From NCBI GenBank assembly GCA_017940085.1, contig JAGAZK010000167.1:1-8120 (forward strand): 8,120 nucleotides of DNA. The letters run 5' to 3'. The translations under genes were made by a program, and so were the position numbers. Shown one piece after another: positions 1 to 6,466 of the stretch. The number at the start of each line of letters is the position of its first letter. Within the stretch, counting starts at the first letter, position 1. The DNA comes from Campylobacter sp. GTDB lineage: Bacteria > Campylobacterota > Campylobacteria > Campylobacterales > Campylobacteraceae. Below the pieces are notes generated by a model. That model searched no databases, was not told where the DNA came from, and saw only the letters and a program-made list of their open reading frames with translations.

Positions 1-1
1 A

Positions 2-292
2 AAATTTTTTCGTTTTTTCGTATAATTGCCTAACGCCATCGCTTGCTATATAAATATCTGCGGTGCTTATAAGATTTGTGCTTATGTAAATTTCATCTTT
101 TTTCTTTTGCTTAGCGACTTGTTTGCTAAACCAAAACTCTTGATATGGATTTTCTGGGTCAAATTTGATTTTGTATGAGCGATATTCGCCTATTACTCCG
201 AGTTTTTCTAAAGCAGATTTAAGCCTAGCAAGATTTAATTCAACTTGGTTACCTATGGTTTGGTTTAATCTTACATAAATTATTTTTTTCAT
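2..292 (-). CDS. Unrecognised protein, 5' part only (runs off left edge)
   Basis: Reading leftwards from an ATG at 292-290 there are 97 codons with no stop before the window edge, so the C-terminus is missing. The protein begins MKKIIYVRLNQTIGNQVELN and is lysine-rich, soluble-looking and without a signal peptide or membrane segment. A middle stretch is aromatic-rich (PYQEFWF, about residues 49-55). I recognise no family motif. An in-frame stop at 328-326 limits upstream extension; the only other upstream start is a TTG at 310. No convincing Shine-Dalgarno precedes the ATG. It is divergent from hemE. It is real by open frame and codon use typical of its neighbours, but its function is unknown. 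Confidence 0.7.
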   Translation of the reverse strand, partial: MKKIIYVRLNQTIGNQVELNLARLKSALEKLGVIGEYRSYKIKFDPENPYQEFWFSKQVAKQKKKDEIYISTNLISTADIYIASDGVRQLYEKTKKF

Positions 293-477
293 AATTTTGG
301 ATTGTATCAAATTATTATTTAAACTTTACCAAATTTAATCCAAAAACGCCTTTATCGCATTTTAAATTCTGCAAATTTGCTCGTTATTTGGTATTTTGCA
401 TATAAAGTAAATTTTGATTTATGCAATTTTTTAGTCAAATTTAGCTACTATACGCAAAAAATTTTAAAAGGTAAAAA
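293..477. promoter_or_regulatory. Divergent intergenic region upstream of hemE
   Basis: This is a 185-base AT-rich gap between the leftward unknown gene and hemE, with no open frame worth calling. For hemE two -10-like hexamers are visible: TACTAT at 446-451, which would give a leader of about 20 bases, and TATAAA at 401-406, preceded by TGCA. The first is better placed. T-rich runs lie upstream, as is usual in Campylobacter sigma70 promoters that lack a clear -35. The hemE ribosome site is AAAAGG at 466-471, 6 bases before the ATG. A short palindrome, GCAAATTTGC, lies at 371-380, but its significance is unclear. Confidence 0.5.
301..309 (-). promoter_or_regulatory. Candidate extended -10 for the leftward gene
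   Basis: On the minus strand this reads TGATACAAT, a TG-n-TACAAT extended -10 close to the Campylobacter sigma70 consensus. The expected transcription start would fall about 2 bases before the ATG at 292, giving an almost leaderless mRNA, which fits the lack of a Shine-Dalgarno sequence. The alternative is that the real promoter lies further right and this match is chance in AT-rich DNA. Confidence 0.35.
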
Positions 478-1509
478 ATGATTTTTGTTGATGCATGTTT
501 TGGAAAAGACACACCATATACGCCAATTTGGATGATGAGACAAGCTGGGCGGTATTTGCCAGAGTATAGAGAACTAAGAGCGAGTGTGAGTGATTTTGTG
601 GCATTTTGCAAAGATAGCCAAAAATCAGCTCTTGCTACACTTCAGCCAATTGATAGATTAGGCGTTGATGCGGCGATTTTATTTAGTGATATTTTGGTTG
701 TGCCACTTGAAATGGGAATGGATTTAGAATTCAAAGCTGGAATTGGTCCTGTATTTGCAAGTCCTATCGAAACTATGAAAGATCTAGATAAATTAAAATT
801 TGATCAATGTGCAAAAAATTTATCTTATGTATATGATACAATCAAAATTGTTCGCTCAAAACTATCAAGCGATAAAGCTTTGATTGGATTTTGCGGGGCT
901 CCTTGGACTTTGGCGACTTATATGGTAGAAGGTGCAGGATCCAAAACCTACACAAAAGTCAAAAAAATGCTTTATGCAAATCCGCAATTTATGCATTCGA
1001 TTTTGCGAAAAATTACAAATGTTTTAAAAGAATATTTAGAAGAGCAAATTAAGGCTGGAGTTAATGCTGTGCAGATTTTTGATAGCTGGGCTGGAGCATT
1101 AGAAGAAAGTGCTTATTTGGAGTTTGGATTTAGTTATTTAGACGAACTTTGTGCATATATCAAAGAAAAATACCCTCATATTCCAGTAATTGCTTTTCCA
1201 AAAGGTGTGGGTGCATTTTTAGGCAAACTAAAAGGCAAATTTGATGTATTTGGGGTGGATTGGAATACGCCAATAAGTGTGGCAAAAACAACTCTTGGCA
1301 AAGATTTTGTCTTACAAGGAAATCTTGAGCCTTGTAGATTGTATAATCAAATGGCGATTGAAGATGGAGTAATGGAGATTTTATCGGTAATGAAAGGCAA
1401 ACGCCATATATTTAATTTAGGTCATGGGATACTGCCTGATGTGCCTGTAGAAAATGCGAAATATTTGATTGATCTTGTCCGCAAAGAAAGCAAAAAATTT
1501 GCTAAATGA
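478..1509 (+). CDS. hemE: Uroporphyrinogen decarboxylase
   Basis: This cytoplasmic enzyme removes the four acetate carboxyl groups of uroporphyrinogen III to give coproporphyrinogen III in haem biosynthesis. At 343 residues it has the normal family length. The N-terminal substrate-binding motif [15 protein letters not shown] spans residues 17-31, with the two conserved arginines at 21 and 25. The catalytic aspartate is D71 in LFSDILVVP. The [13 protein letters not shown] block (about 137-149) holds Y148. The FDSWAG block places S203, and FNLGHGILP places H316; all these match known active-site positions of the family. The start is supported by AAAAGG 6 bases upstream and by an N-terminus like that of other Campylobacter HemE proteins. 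Its stop overlaps the start of the radical SAM gene (ATGA), so the two are probably cotranscribed and translationally coupled. No defect was seen. Confidence 0.97.
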   Translation: MIFVDACFGKDTPYTPIWMMRQAGRYLPEYRELRASVSDFVAFCKDSQKSALATLQPIDRLGVDAAILFSDILVVPLEMGMDLEFKAGIGPVFASPIETMKDLDKLKFDQCAKNLSYVYDTIKIVRSKLSSDKALIGFCGAPWTLATYMVEGAGSKTYTKVKKMLYANPQFMHSILRKITNVLKEYLEEQIKAGVNAVQIFDSWAGALEESAYLEFGFSYLDELCAYIKEKYPHIPVIAFPKGVGAFLGKLKGKFDVFGVDWNTPISVAKTTLGKDFVLQGNLEPCRLYNQMAIEDGVMEILSVMKGKRHIFNLGHGILPDVPVENAKYLIDLVRKESKKFAK

Positions 1510-2408
1510 AATATATTTTTGGACCGCTTAATTCAAGAAGATTTGGGGTTTCTCTAGGGATTGATTTAAGCCCAGATGAGAAATGCTGTAATTATGATTG
1601 TTTGTATTGTGAGCTAAAAAAAGCCAAAGTAAAAGAATTTATCACAAATCCGCCAAAAATTTGTGATATTTTAGATGAATTAAATTTAGCCCTTAAACGC
1701 CACGAAAATATCGATGTCATCACTATCACTGCAAACGGAGAGCCAAGTTTGTATGAAGATTTGGGTCTTTTAGTGCGTGAAATAAATAAAATTAAAACCA
1801 CGCAAAAAACGCTTATTTTGAGCAATGGTTCGGCTGTTTTGGACGAGAAAAAAATGCTAAATTTAATGGAGTTTGATATAGTTAAATTTAGCCTTGATAG
1901 TGCATTGCAACGCACTTTTAGAAAGATTGATCGATCAATTAAAAATTATAATATCAATGAAATGATTGAAAAAATGGCTAAATTTAGAGCAAATTTCAAA
2001 GGTGAGCTCGTGATGGAAGTCTTAGTTTTAGAGAGCTTTAATGATAATGAGCTTGAATTTATTGCCCTAAATACAGCGTTTGAAAAAATAAAACCACATA
2101 GAGTTGATATTTCTAGCCTAGATCGTCCGCCAGCTCATCAAGCAAATGGCGTAAATTTGGAAAAATTGCAAAATCTTTCAAATTTAATCACCACAGCACC
2201 AGTTGTAGTAGTGAGTAAAAAACCGCTAAAAAACAAAGTAAATTTAAACAAATTTGAGCTTATCAAGCTCCTTAAACTTCGCCCACAAAGCGAATTTGAT
2301 GTGCAAAATAATTTCTCAACCCAAACTAAAGAAATTTTGCAAAATTTAATCGATCAAAAAGTTGTTTTTAGATCAAATTTGGCTGGATTGCCTTTTTATC
2401 GCATTTAA
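1506..2408 (+). CDS. Radical SAM protein (COG0731-like Fe-S oxidoreductase)
   Basis: This 300-residue protein has the radical SAM cluster motif CxxxCxxC at C28, C32 and C35 (CNYDCLYC), where a 4Fe-4S cluster would bind S-adenosylmethionine. The N-terminal [17 protein letters not shown] block (about 5-21) just before it is typical of the COG0731 group. ANGEPSL (about 76-82) stands where the SAM-contacting GGE-type motif occurs. The C-terminal 45 residues (from about 256, [11 protein letters not shown] onward) look like a small winged-helix-type extension, a common feature of this group; this is inferred. Substrate and reaction are unknown. The start overlaps the hemE stop by 4 bases, and in C. 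jejuni a radical SAM gene also follows hemE as I recall. A link to haem metabolism is possible but unproven. Confidence 0.9.
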   Translation: MKYIFGPLNSRRFGVSLGIDLSPDEKCCNYDCLYCELKKAKVKEFITNPPKICDILDELNLALKRHENIDVITITANGEPSLYEDLGLLVREINKIKTTQKTLILSNGSAVLDEKKMLNLMEFDIVKFSLDSALQRTFRKIDRSIKNYNINEMIEKMAKFRANFKGELVMEVLVLESFNDNELEFIALNTAFEKIKPHRVDISSLDRPPAHQANGVNLEKLQNLSNLITTAPVVVVSKKPLKNKVNLNKFELIKLLKLRPQSEFDVQNNFSTQTKEILQNLIDQKVVFRSNLAGLPFYRI

Positions 2409-2423
2409 ATTTTAGATTAAATT

Positions 2424-2432
2424 TGTTATAAT
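2424..2432 (+). promoter_or_regulatory. Extended -10 promoter for the 2465 gene
   Basis: The sequence TGTTATAAT is a perfect TG-n-TATAAT extended -10 in the short gap after the radical SAM gene. The expected transcription start is near 2439, giving a leader of about 25 bases. A ribosome site AAAAGGA (2452-2458) lies 6 bases before the ATG at 2465. The gene is therefore probably expressed independently of hemE. Confidence 0.7.
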
Positions 2433-2464
2433 TTGCCACGATTTGAAGTCTAAAAGGAAAAATT

Positions 2465-2926
2465 ATGGAGAATTTTTACAAAAATAGTGCATTTGTAAGC
2501 GGTGCAAAAGATGCAATCCAAGATCAATTCAATGCCTACAAACACGCAATGAGCGTTTTGATGCCTGTGATTGAAACTGGCAAAAAAGAAGCAAATTCCG
2601 CACTTTATGATGCTTTTGATGAAACAATTTCAGTCGCTGTAAATCTTCACGATACGGCAAAATCAATGATCGGACATATTAATCATTTTATAAAAAGTGG
2701 CAAATTTCCTACAAAAGACGAAATGAACGAGTCAATTAAATCTGCAAATGTAGAAAATATCGAAGCTTTTAATGATCTTGAAGAATATGTAAATTTAGAC
2801 GACGATGCAAAATTGAGATTTAAATTTGTTTGTGTGAGCTTAGAGCAAGCTTCTAAATTTTTAGATTCTTCGCTTGAAGTTTTGCAAATCATCATCGCTA
2901 GTATCAATAAAATGGTAAGAAGCTAG
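2465..2926 (+). CDS. Unrecognised small helical protein
   Basis: This is a 153-residue protein that I do not recognise. It looks all-helical: almost no prolines, many alanines, and amphipathic stretches such as residues 45-75 and 117-150. It has no signal peptide or membrane segment; the most hydrophobic part is the last helix (LEVLQIIIASIN), which could pack in a helical bundle or an oligomer. One cysteine is present (about residue 123). The start is well supported by a consensus extended -10 and AAAAGGA ribosome site. It stands alone between the hemE pair and rpsB and is followed by a large inverted repeat, so it is probably a single-gene transcript. Codon use matches its neighbours. A cytoplasmic location is inferred. 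Confidence 0.85.
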   Translation: MENFYKNSAFVSGAKDAIQDQFNAYKHAMSVLMPVIETGKKEANSALYDAFDETISVAVNLHDTAKSMIGHINHFIKSGKFPTKDEMNESIKSANVENIEAFNDLEEYVNLDDDAKLRFKFVCVSLEQASKFLDSSLEVLQIIIASINKMVRS

Positions 2927-2938
2927 ATAGCTTTTAAT

Positions 2939-2985
2939 TTTTAAGCTAAATTTATTCAAAATTTAGGGCTAAATTTAGCTTAAAA
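2939..2985 (+). terminator. Long inverted repeat, possible terminator
   Basis: A perfect 15-base inverted repeat (TTTTAAGCTAAATTT at 2939-2953, its complement at 2971-2985) surrounds a 17-base loop and is followed by TTATTTT. It starts 12 bases after the stop of the 2465 gene, the right place for a terminator before the rpsB promoter. The stem is AT-rich with only two G-C pairs and the T-run is interrupted, so strength is uncertain. It could also be a protein-binding site. Confidence 0.5.
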
Positions 2986-3011
2986 TTATTTTAAATTTAG
3001 CAATTCATAAG

Positions 3012-3028
3012 TATAAATAAGATAGAAT
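3012..3028 (+). promoter_or_regulatory. Candidate rpsB promoter (-10 region)
   Basis: Two overlapping -10-like hexamers occur: TATAAA at 3012-3017 and TAGAAT at 3023-3028. The second would start transcription near 3035 and give a leader of about 85 bases for rpsB. No clear -35 is present, as is usual in Campylobacter. Confidence 0.45.
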
Positions 3029-3045
3029 CTGCGTTCTAATTCACA

Positions 3046-3093
3046 TGTGCCAATCCTAGTTTAGTGTAGCAAATATCGCTATTAAGGGGCACA
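3046..3093 (+). promoter_or_regulatory. Candidate structured rpsB mRNA leader
   Basis: The leader can fold into one long hairpin. TGTGCC (3046-3051) pairs with GGCACA (3088-3093); CC (3055-3056) with GG (3086-3087); TTA (3061-3063) with TAA (3083-3085); and GTAGC (3066-3070) with GCTAT (3078-3082, one G-U pair), closing a 7-base loop. The whole right arm 3078-3093 is paired without a gap, while the left arm carries bulges AAT, TAGT and GT. Bulged stems of this kind are typical of ribosomal protein autoregulatory leaders, and S2 autoregulation through the rpsB leader is known in E. coli. The regulatory role here is inferred; folding was done by hand. Confidence 0.4.
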
Positions 3094-3109
3094 GAGGATA
3101 ACTAAATTT

Positions 3110-3115
3110 AAGGAG
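3110..3115 (+). promoter_or_regulatory. Strong rpsB ribosome binding site
   Basis: AAGGAG lies 5 bases before the rpsB ATG at 3121. It is the best Shine-Dalgarno match I see in the window, fits a highly translated ribosomal protein gene, and fixes the start. Confidence 0.85.
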
Positions 3116-3120
3116 AAATC

Positions 3121-3852
3121 ATGGTAACCATGAGAGATTTGTTAGAATGTGGTGTGCATTTTGGGCATCAAACACGCAGATGGAATCCGAAAATGAAAAA
3201 ATTTATTTTCGGCGAAAGAAAAGGGATCTACATCATAGATCTCCAAAAAACTATTCGTTATTTCAGATATACTTACAATATCGTCAGAGACGCTGCGGCT
3301 GAGGGCAAAACTATTCTTTTTGTCGGCACTAAAAAACAAGCAAATATAGCTGTTAGAGAATATGCTGAAAAATGCAATATGCCTTTTGTTAATCATCGCT
3401 GGCTTGGTGGCATGATGACAAATTTTGGCACAATCAAACAATCAATTCGCAAACTTGAAGTAATTGAAGCTATGGAAGAAGACGGCTCAATCAATCTTTT
3501 GACAAAAAAAGAAGCTTTGATGCTTAGAAGAAAAAAAGAAAAATTACTAAATACATTGGGTGGAATAAGAGATCTAAAATCACTTCCTGATATGATTTTT
3601 GTGATTGATACAGTAAAAGAAAAAATCGCAGTTGCTGAAGCAAACAAATTAAAAATCCCTGTTGTAGCTCCAGTAGATACGAATTGTGATCCTGATTTAA
3701 TCACTTATCCAATTCCGGGAAATGATGATGCTATCAGAAGTGTTCAGCTCTTTTGTCAAGAAATGGCTGAAGCAATCAACGAAGGCAAAGCTCTTAGAGA
3801 TCAAGACGGCGTAGAAGACGAAAACCAAGATCAGCCAGTTAGTGATGAATAA
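3121..3852 (+). CDS. rpsB: 30S ribosomal protein S2, C-terminally shortened
   Basis: S2 is a late-assembling protein of the 30S subunit and is needed for S1 binding. The full conserved domain is present in 243 residues: the N-terminal [22 protein letters not shown] block (4-25), [13 protein letters not shown] (90-102), and the S2 signature at 156-180 beginning PDMIFVIDT. The start follows a strong ribosome site. The gene ends at a TAA at 3850-3852 after the acidic segment QPVSDE, but the same frame then runs for 18 sense codons to a second TAA that overlaps the tsf ATG. The Campylobacter jejuni S2, as I remember it, is about 263 residues and has a similar acidic tail, so this copy seems to have lost about 19 residues by one substitution. 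The globular domain is intact, so function is probably retained. It is first in an operon with tsf. Confidence 0.96.
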   Translation: MVTMRDLLECGVHFGHQTRRWNPKMKKFIFGERKGIYIIDLQKTIRYFRYTYNIVRDAAAEGKTILFVGTKKQANIAVREYAEKCNMPFVNHRWLGGMMTNFGTIKQSIRKLEVIEAMEEDGSINLLTKKEALMLRRKKEKLLNTLGGIRDLKSLPDMIFVIDTVKEKIAVAEANKLKIPVVAPVDTNCDPDLITYPIPGNDDAIRSVQLFCQEMAEAINEGKALRDQDGVEDENQDQPVSDE

Positions 3853-3909
3853 AAACAAGAAGTTTTAGAAGAAGCTATGAGCGAAGAAATGTTTGAAGGT
3901 GATGAATAA
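3853..3909 (+). other. Vestigial in-frame rpsB tail after the stop
   Basis: Directly after the rpsB stop, the same frame encodes KQEVLEEAMSEEMFEGDE and then TAA at 3907-3909, which overlaps the tsf ATG as TAATG. The residues resemble the normal acidic S2 tail of Campylobacter (EEKKEVLDEAMSEEDF as I recall for C. jejuni), so this is former coding sequence, not a random spacer. The tail would be restored if the TAA at 3850 were GAA, a single-base difference. In-frame ATGs at 3877 and 3889 could allow reinitiation. A sequencing error cannot be excluded. Confidence 0.75.
3896..3901 (+). promoter_or_regulatory. tsf ribosome binding site inside the old rpsB tail
   Basis: AAGGTG lies 7 bases before the tsf ATG at 3909, embedded in the last codons of the ancestral rpsB frame. 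It allows tsf to be initiated independently, which matters because rpsB ribosomes now stop 57 bases upstream and no longer reach the TAATG overlap. Confidence 0.6.
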
Positions 3910-4973
3910 TGGAAATTAATGCACAAATGGTAAAAGAGCTCAGAGAGAGCACTGGTGCTGGTATGATGGACTGCAAAAAAGCTTTGCAAGAAGCTAATGG
4001 CGATATGGACAAAGCTGTTGATATTTTGCGTGAAAAAGGTCTTGGCAAAGCAGCCAAAAAAGCAGATCGCTTAGCAAGTGAAGGCTTGGTTTGTGTGGAA
4101 ATTAGCAATGATAACAAAGTAGCCACAATCAGTGAAATCAATTCAGAAACAGATTTCGTAGCAAAAAATCAAAATTTTGTAAATTTAGTTCAAAATACTA
4201 CAACTCATATCCAAAATCAAAATATCAAAACGCTTGATGAACTAAATTCAAGCACAATTGATGGCATTAAATTTGAAGATTATCTCAAAAACCAAATCGC
4301 AACAATTGGTGAAAATTTAGTTGTTCGCAGATTTGAGACTATAAAAGCAGAGCCAAATGGTTTTGTAAGTGGGTATTTGCACTCAAATAAAAGAGTTGGC
4401 GTAATCATAGCTGCTACTTGTGATAGCGAACAAAGCGTAGAAAAATCAAAAGAATTAATCAAAAATCTTTGTATGCACGCAGCTGCTATGAAACCGCAAG
4501 TCATCAGCTACAATGAATTTGACAAAGATTTTATCGAAAAAGAATTTCTAGCCTTAAAAGGTGAGCTTGAAAAAGAAAATGAAGAATTAGTTCGTCTTGG
4601 CAAACCTTTGCATAAAATCCCTGAGTTTGGCTCAAAAGCTCAAATCACAGATGAAATCTTGGCTCGTGTAACAGATGAATTAAAAGCTGAGCTTAAAAAA
4701 CAAAACAAACCAGAGCAAATTTGGGATAAAATAATTCCGGGTCAAATTGATAGATTTTTAGCAGATAATACTCAAATCGATCAAAGACTTACGCTTTTGG
4801 GACAATTTTTCGTAATGGACGATAAAAAAACAATAGCTCAAGTTTTAGACGAACACGCTCAAAGAATTGGCGGAAAAATACAAATCGTCAAATATATCAG
4901 ATTTGAAGTCGGCGAAGGTTTAGAGAAAAAAAGCGAAGATTTCGCAGCAGAAGTCGCAGCTCAAATGGCATAA
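3909..4973 (+). CDS. tsf: Elongation factor Ts
   Basis: EF-Ts is the nucleotide exchange factor that releases GDP from EF-Tu during translation. The N-terminal UBA-like helical domain is clear (about residues 4-45, ELRESTGAGMMDCKKAL then the MDKAVDILREKG block), and the EF-Tu-contacting TDFVAKN motif lies at 81-87. At 354 residues it is longer than E. coli EF-Ts (283) but close to the Campylobacter length as I recall. The dimerisation region and C-terminal helical end (EDFAAEVAAQMA) are present. The start is set by AAGGTG 7 bases upstream and by the conserved MEINAQMVKELR beginning. It follows rpsB, the usual bacterial pairing, and is followed after 4 bases by the ABC ATPase, so it is very likely cotranscribed with both. 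No defect was seen. Confidence 0.97.
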   Translation: MEINAQMVKELRESTGAGMMDCKKALQEANGDMDKAVDILREKGLGKAAKKADRLASEGLVCVEISNDNKVATISEINSETDFVAKNQNFVNLVQNTTTHIQNQNIKTLDELNSSTIDGIKFEDYLKNQIATIGENLVVRRFETIKAEPNGFVSGYLHSNKRVGVIIAATCDSEQSVEKSKELIKNLCMHAAAMKPQVISYNEFDKDFIEKEFLALKGELEKENEELVRLGKPLHKIPEFGSKAQITDEILARVTDELKAELKKQNKPEQIWDKIIPGQIDRFLADNTQIDQRLTLLGQFFVMDDKKTIAQVLDEHAQRIGGKIQIVKYIRFEVGEGLEKKSEDFAAEVAAQMA

Positions 4974-4977
4974 ATTA

Positions 4978-5616
4978 ATGCTTAAAGCTCTAAATTTAAG
5001 CCACAAATTTGATTATACTTTGTTTGATGAATTAAATTTAAGCATCGCTCCTGCTACTACGACAGCAATTACTGGTGTGAGTGGTAGCGGAAAATCCACT
5101 ATCTTACACATACTTTGCACACTCTTAAAGCCACACAAAGGCGAGGTTTTATACAACGGCAAATCAATTTATAATCTAAGCGAGAGTGAGCTTTTGCGGA
5201 TTAGACGCATTGAATTTGGCATTATTTTCCAAACTCATTATTTATTTAAAGGATTTAATGCTTATGAAAATATCGAACTTGCAAATGTATTGAGCAAACA
5301 AAAACTTGATTTAAATTTATTAAAACAATTAAAAATCGATCACGTCTTAAAACACAAAATCGGCGAACTTTCTGGCGGACAGCAACAAAGAGTAAGCATA
5401 GCAAGAGTAATGTCCAAACGCCCTAAAATTATATTTGCAGATGAGCCAACAGGCAATCTAGATAAAGATACGGCAAATGAAGTAATGAGCGTAATTTTTG
5501 ATTATGTAAAAACCCAAAATGCCGCTCTTGTTTTAGTAACTCATGATGAAAATTTAGCCAGTAATTGTGATAAAATTTACAAACTAAGTGAGAAAAAACT
5601 ACACCAAATAGGTTAG
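4978..5616 (+). CDS. ABC transporter ATP-binding protein (LolD/MacB/FtsE-like)
   Basis: This is a 212-residue stand-alone nucleotide-binding subunit. Walker A is GVSGSGKST (33-41), the Q-loop glutamine Q85 is in IIFQTHYLF, the signature LSGGQQQR spans 131-138, Walker B is IIFADEP (151-157) with catalytic E156, the D-loop is GNLD (159-162), and the switch histidine is H189 in LVTHDE. All catalytic parts are intact. The short form with TGNLD resembles the LolD/MacB/FtsE class, whose partners are four-helix permeases with large periplasmic domains, but no permease gene adjoins it here. It begins 4 bases after tsf without a clear ribosome site, suggesting translational coupling, and ends 3 bases before fliR. 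The orthologous place in C. jejuni (Cj1180c) also holds such an ATPase. Substrate unknown. Confidence 0.93.
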   Translation: MLKALNLSHKFDYTLFDELNLSIAPATTTAITGVSGSGKSTILHILCTLLKPHKGEVLYNGKSIYNLSESELLRIRRIEFGIIFQTHYLFKGFNAYENIELANVLSKQKLDLNLLKQLKIDHVLKHKIGELSGGQQQRVSIARVMSKRPKIIFADEPTGNLDKDTANEVMSVIFDYVKTQNAALVLVTHDENLASNCDKIYKLSEKKLHQIG

Positions 5617-5619
5617 AGT

Positions 5620-6393
5620 ATGGAATTTGCTAATTATTTAAGTGAGCAAAATATCATAACTGCTTTGTTGTTATTCATTAGAATGACAGCTTTGATGGTG
5701 TTTTTTCCATTTTTTAATCACAACCAAATTCATTTTAGTATCAAAACTTCTCTTGCTTTGATGCTAACTATTTTTGTATTTCCGATGACACCACTTGTAA
5801 ATATAGAGCCTAGCTTAAATGTCCAATATTTAATTTTAGAAGCTATTAGTGAAATATTTTTTGGGCTTTGTGCTGGGATACTGCTTGTGCTTGTGTTTGG
5901 GGTATTGAGTATGGCAGGAGAGCAAATTTCAATGAATATGGGCTTTTCTATGGCAAATGTTATGGATCCGCAAAGTGGGGTCAATAGCCCATTAATAGTA
6001 AATTCGCTCAATATAATTGTCTTAATGGCGTTTTTGCTTTTTGATGGGCATCATTTGATTTTGTATTTTATCTCAAAATCAACAGTTTTATTGCCTTTGG
6101 GCGAGTTTATGCCTGGGACAAATTTGGCCCAGTATGTTATCAAAGGCGTTGCAAATATGTTTTTGTTTGGCTTTATTGTGGCGTTTCCTATTGTCGGTAT
6201 GGCACTTTTGGCTGATTTGATTTTTGGAATGCTTATGAAAACAATGCCACAATTCAATCTTTTAGTAGTTGGATTTCCGATTAAAATCACAGTAGCATTT
6301 ATAATTTTGATTTTGGTTTTAGGTGCGATTGTAAAACTAATGACAAATTTGTTTTTAAATACACTTAATGATATGCCAAGCTTGTTTTTTTAG
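5620..6393 (+). CDS. fliR: Flagellar export gate protein FliR
   Basis: FliR is an inner-membrane component of the flagellar type III export gate, working with FliP and FliQ. The 257-residue protein has the usual family length and about six hydrophobic stretches (near 11-32, 41-57, 71-98, 125-142, 176-200 and 213-240). Family hallmarks are the MAGEQISMNMGFSMA block (98-112) followed by DPQSG, DGHH (142-145), and PQFNLLVVGFPIKI (210-223). The start lies 3 bases after the ABC ATPase stop with only a weak purine-rich ribosome site, so translation is probably coupled. It thus sits at the end of the rpsB-tsf cluster. No sigma54 or sigma28 promoter was seen just upstream; expression from the upstream genes is inferred. 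Confidence 0.95.
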   Translation: MEFANYLSEQNIITALLLFIRMTALMVFFPFFNHNQIHFSIKTSLALMLTIFVFPMTPLVNIEPSLNVQYLILEAISEIFFGLCAGILLVLVFGVLSMAGEQISMNMGFSMANVMDPQSGVNSPLIVNSLNIIVLMAFLLFDGHHLILYFISKSTVLLPLGEFMPGTNLAQYVIKGVANMFLFGFIVAFPIVGMALLADLIFGMLMKTMPQFNLLVVGFPIKITVAFIILILVLGAIVKLMTNLFLNTLNDMPSLFF

Positions 6394-6435
6394 ATATTTG
6401 AGCTAAATCAAAGCAATTATTTATGAAAAATAGCG

Positions 6436-6461
6436 TAAAATACAACAAACTTTTTTAGGGG
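6436..6461 (+). promoter_or_regulatory. Candidate promoter and ribosome site for the acidic protein gene
   Basis: In the 73-base gap after fliR there is a -10-like TAAAAT at 6436-6441, which would start transcription near 6448, and a ribosome site AGGGG at 6457-6461, 5 bases before the ATG at 6467. I see no hairpin terminator between fliR and this gene, so readthrough from fliR is also likely. Confidence 0.45.
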
Positions 6462-6466
6462 CAAAA

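Noticed and set aside
371..380. Palindrome GCAAATTTGC upstream of hemE
   Set aside because: It is a single short AT-rich palindrome in an AT-rich genome, not repeated elsewhere near a promoter; too weak to call an operator.
1592..1915. Antisense open frame of 107 codons inside the radical SAM gene
   Set aside because: It lies wholly within a well supported conserved gene on the other strand and shows no recognisable motif.
3850..3852. Selenocysteine or programmed recoding at the rpsB stop
   Set aside because: The stop is TAA, not TGA, and no recoding stem or slippery sequence is seen next to it; a point mutation or sequencing error is simpler.
3142..4141. Several antisense open frames across rpsB and the start of tsf
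   Set aside because: They lie against highly conserved translation genes and come from low stop density in the opposite frames.
6394..6466. Sigma54 or sigma28 flagellar promoter before the acidic protein gene
   Set aside because: No GG-N10-GC element with the right flanks and no CGATAT-type -10 is present; only a sigma70-like TAAAAT can be seen.
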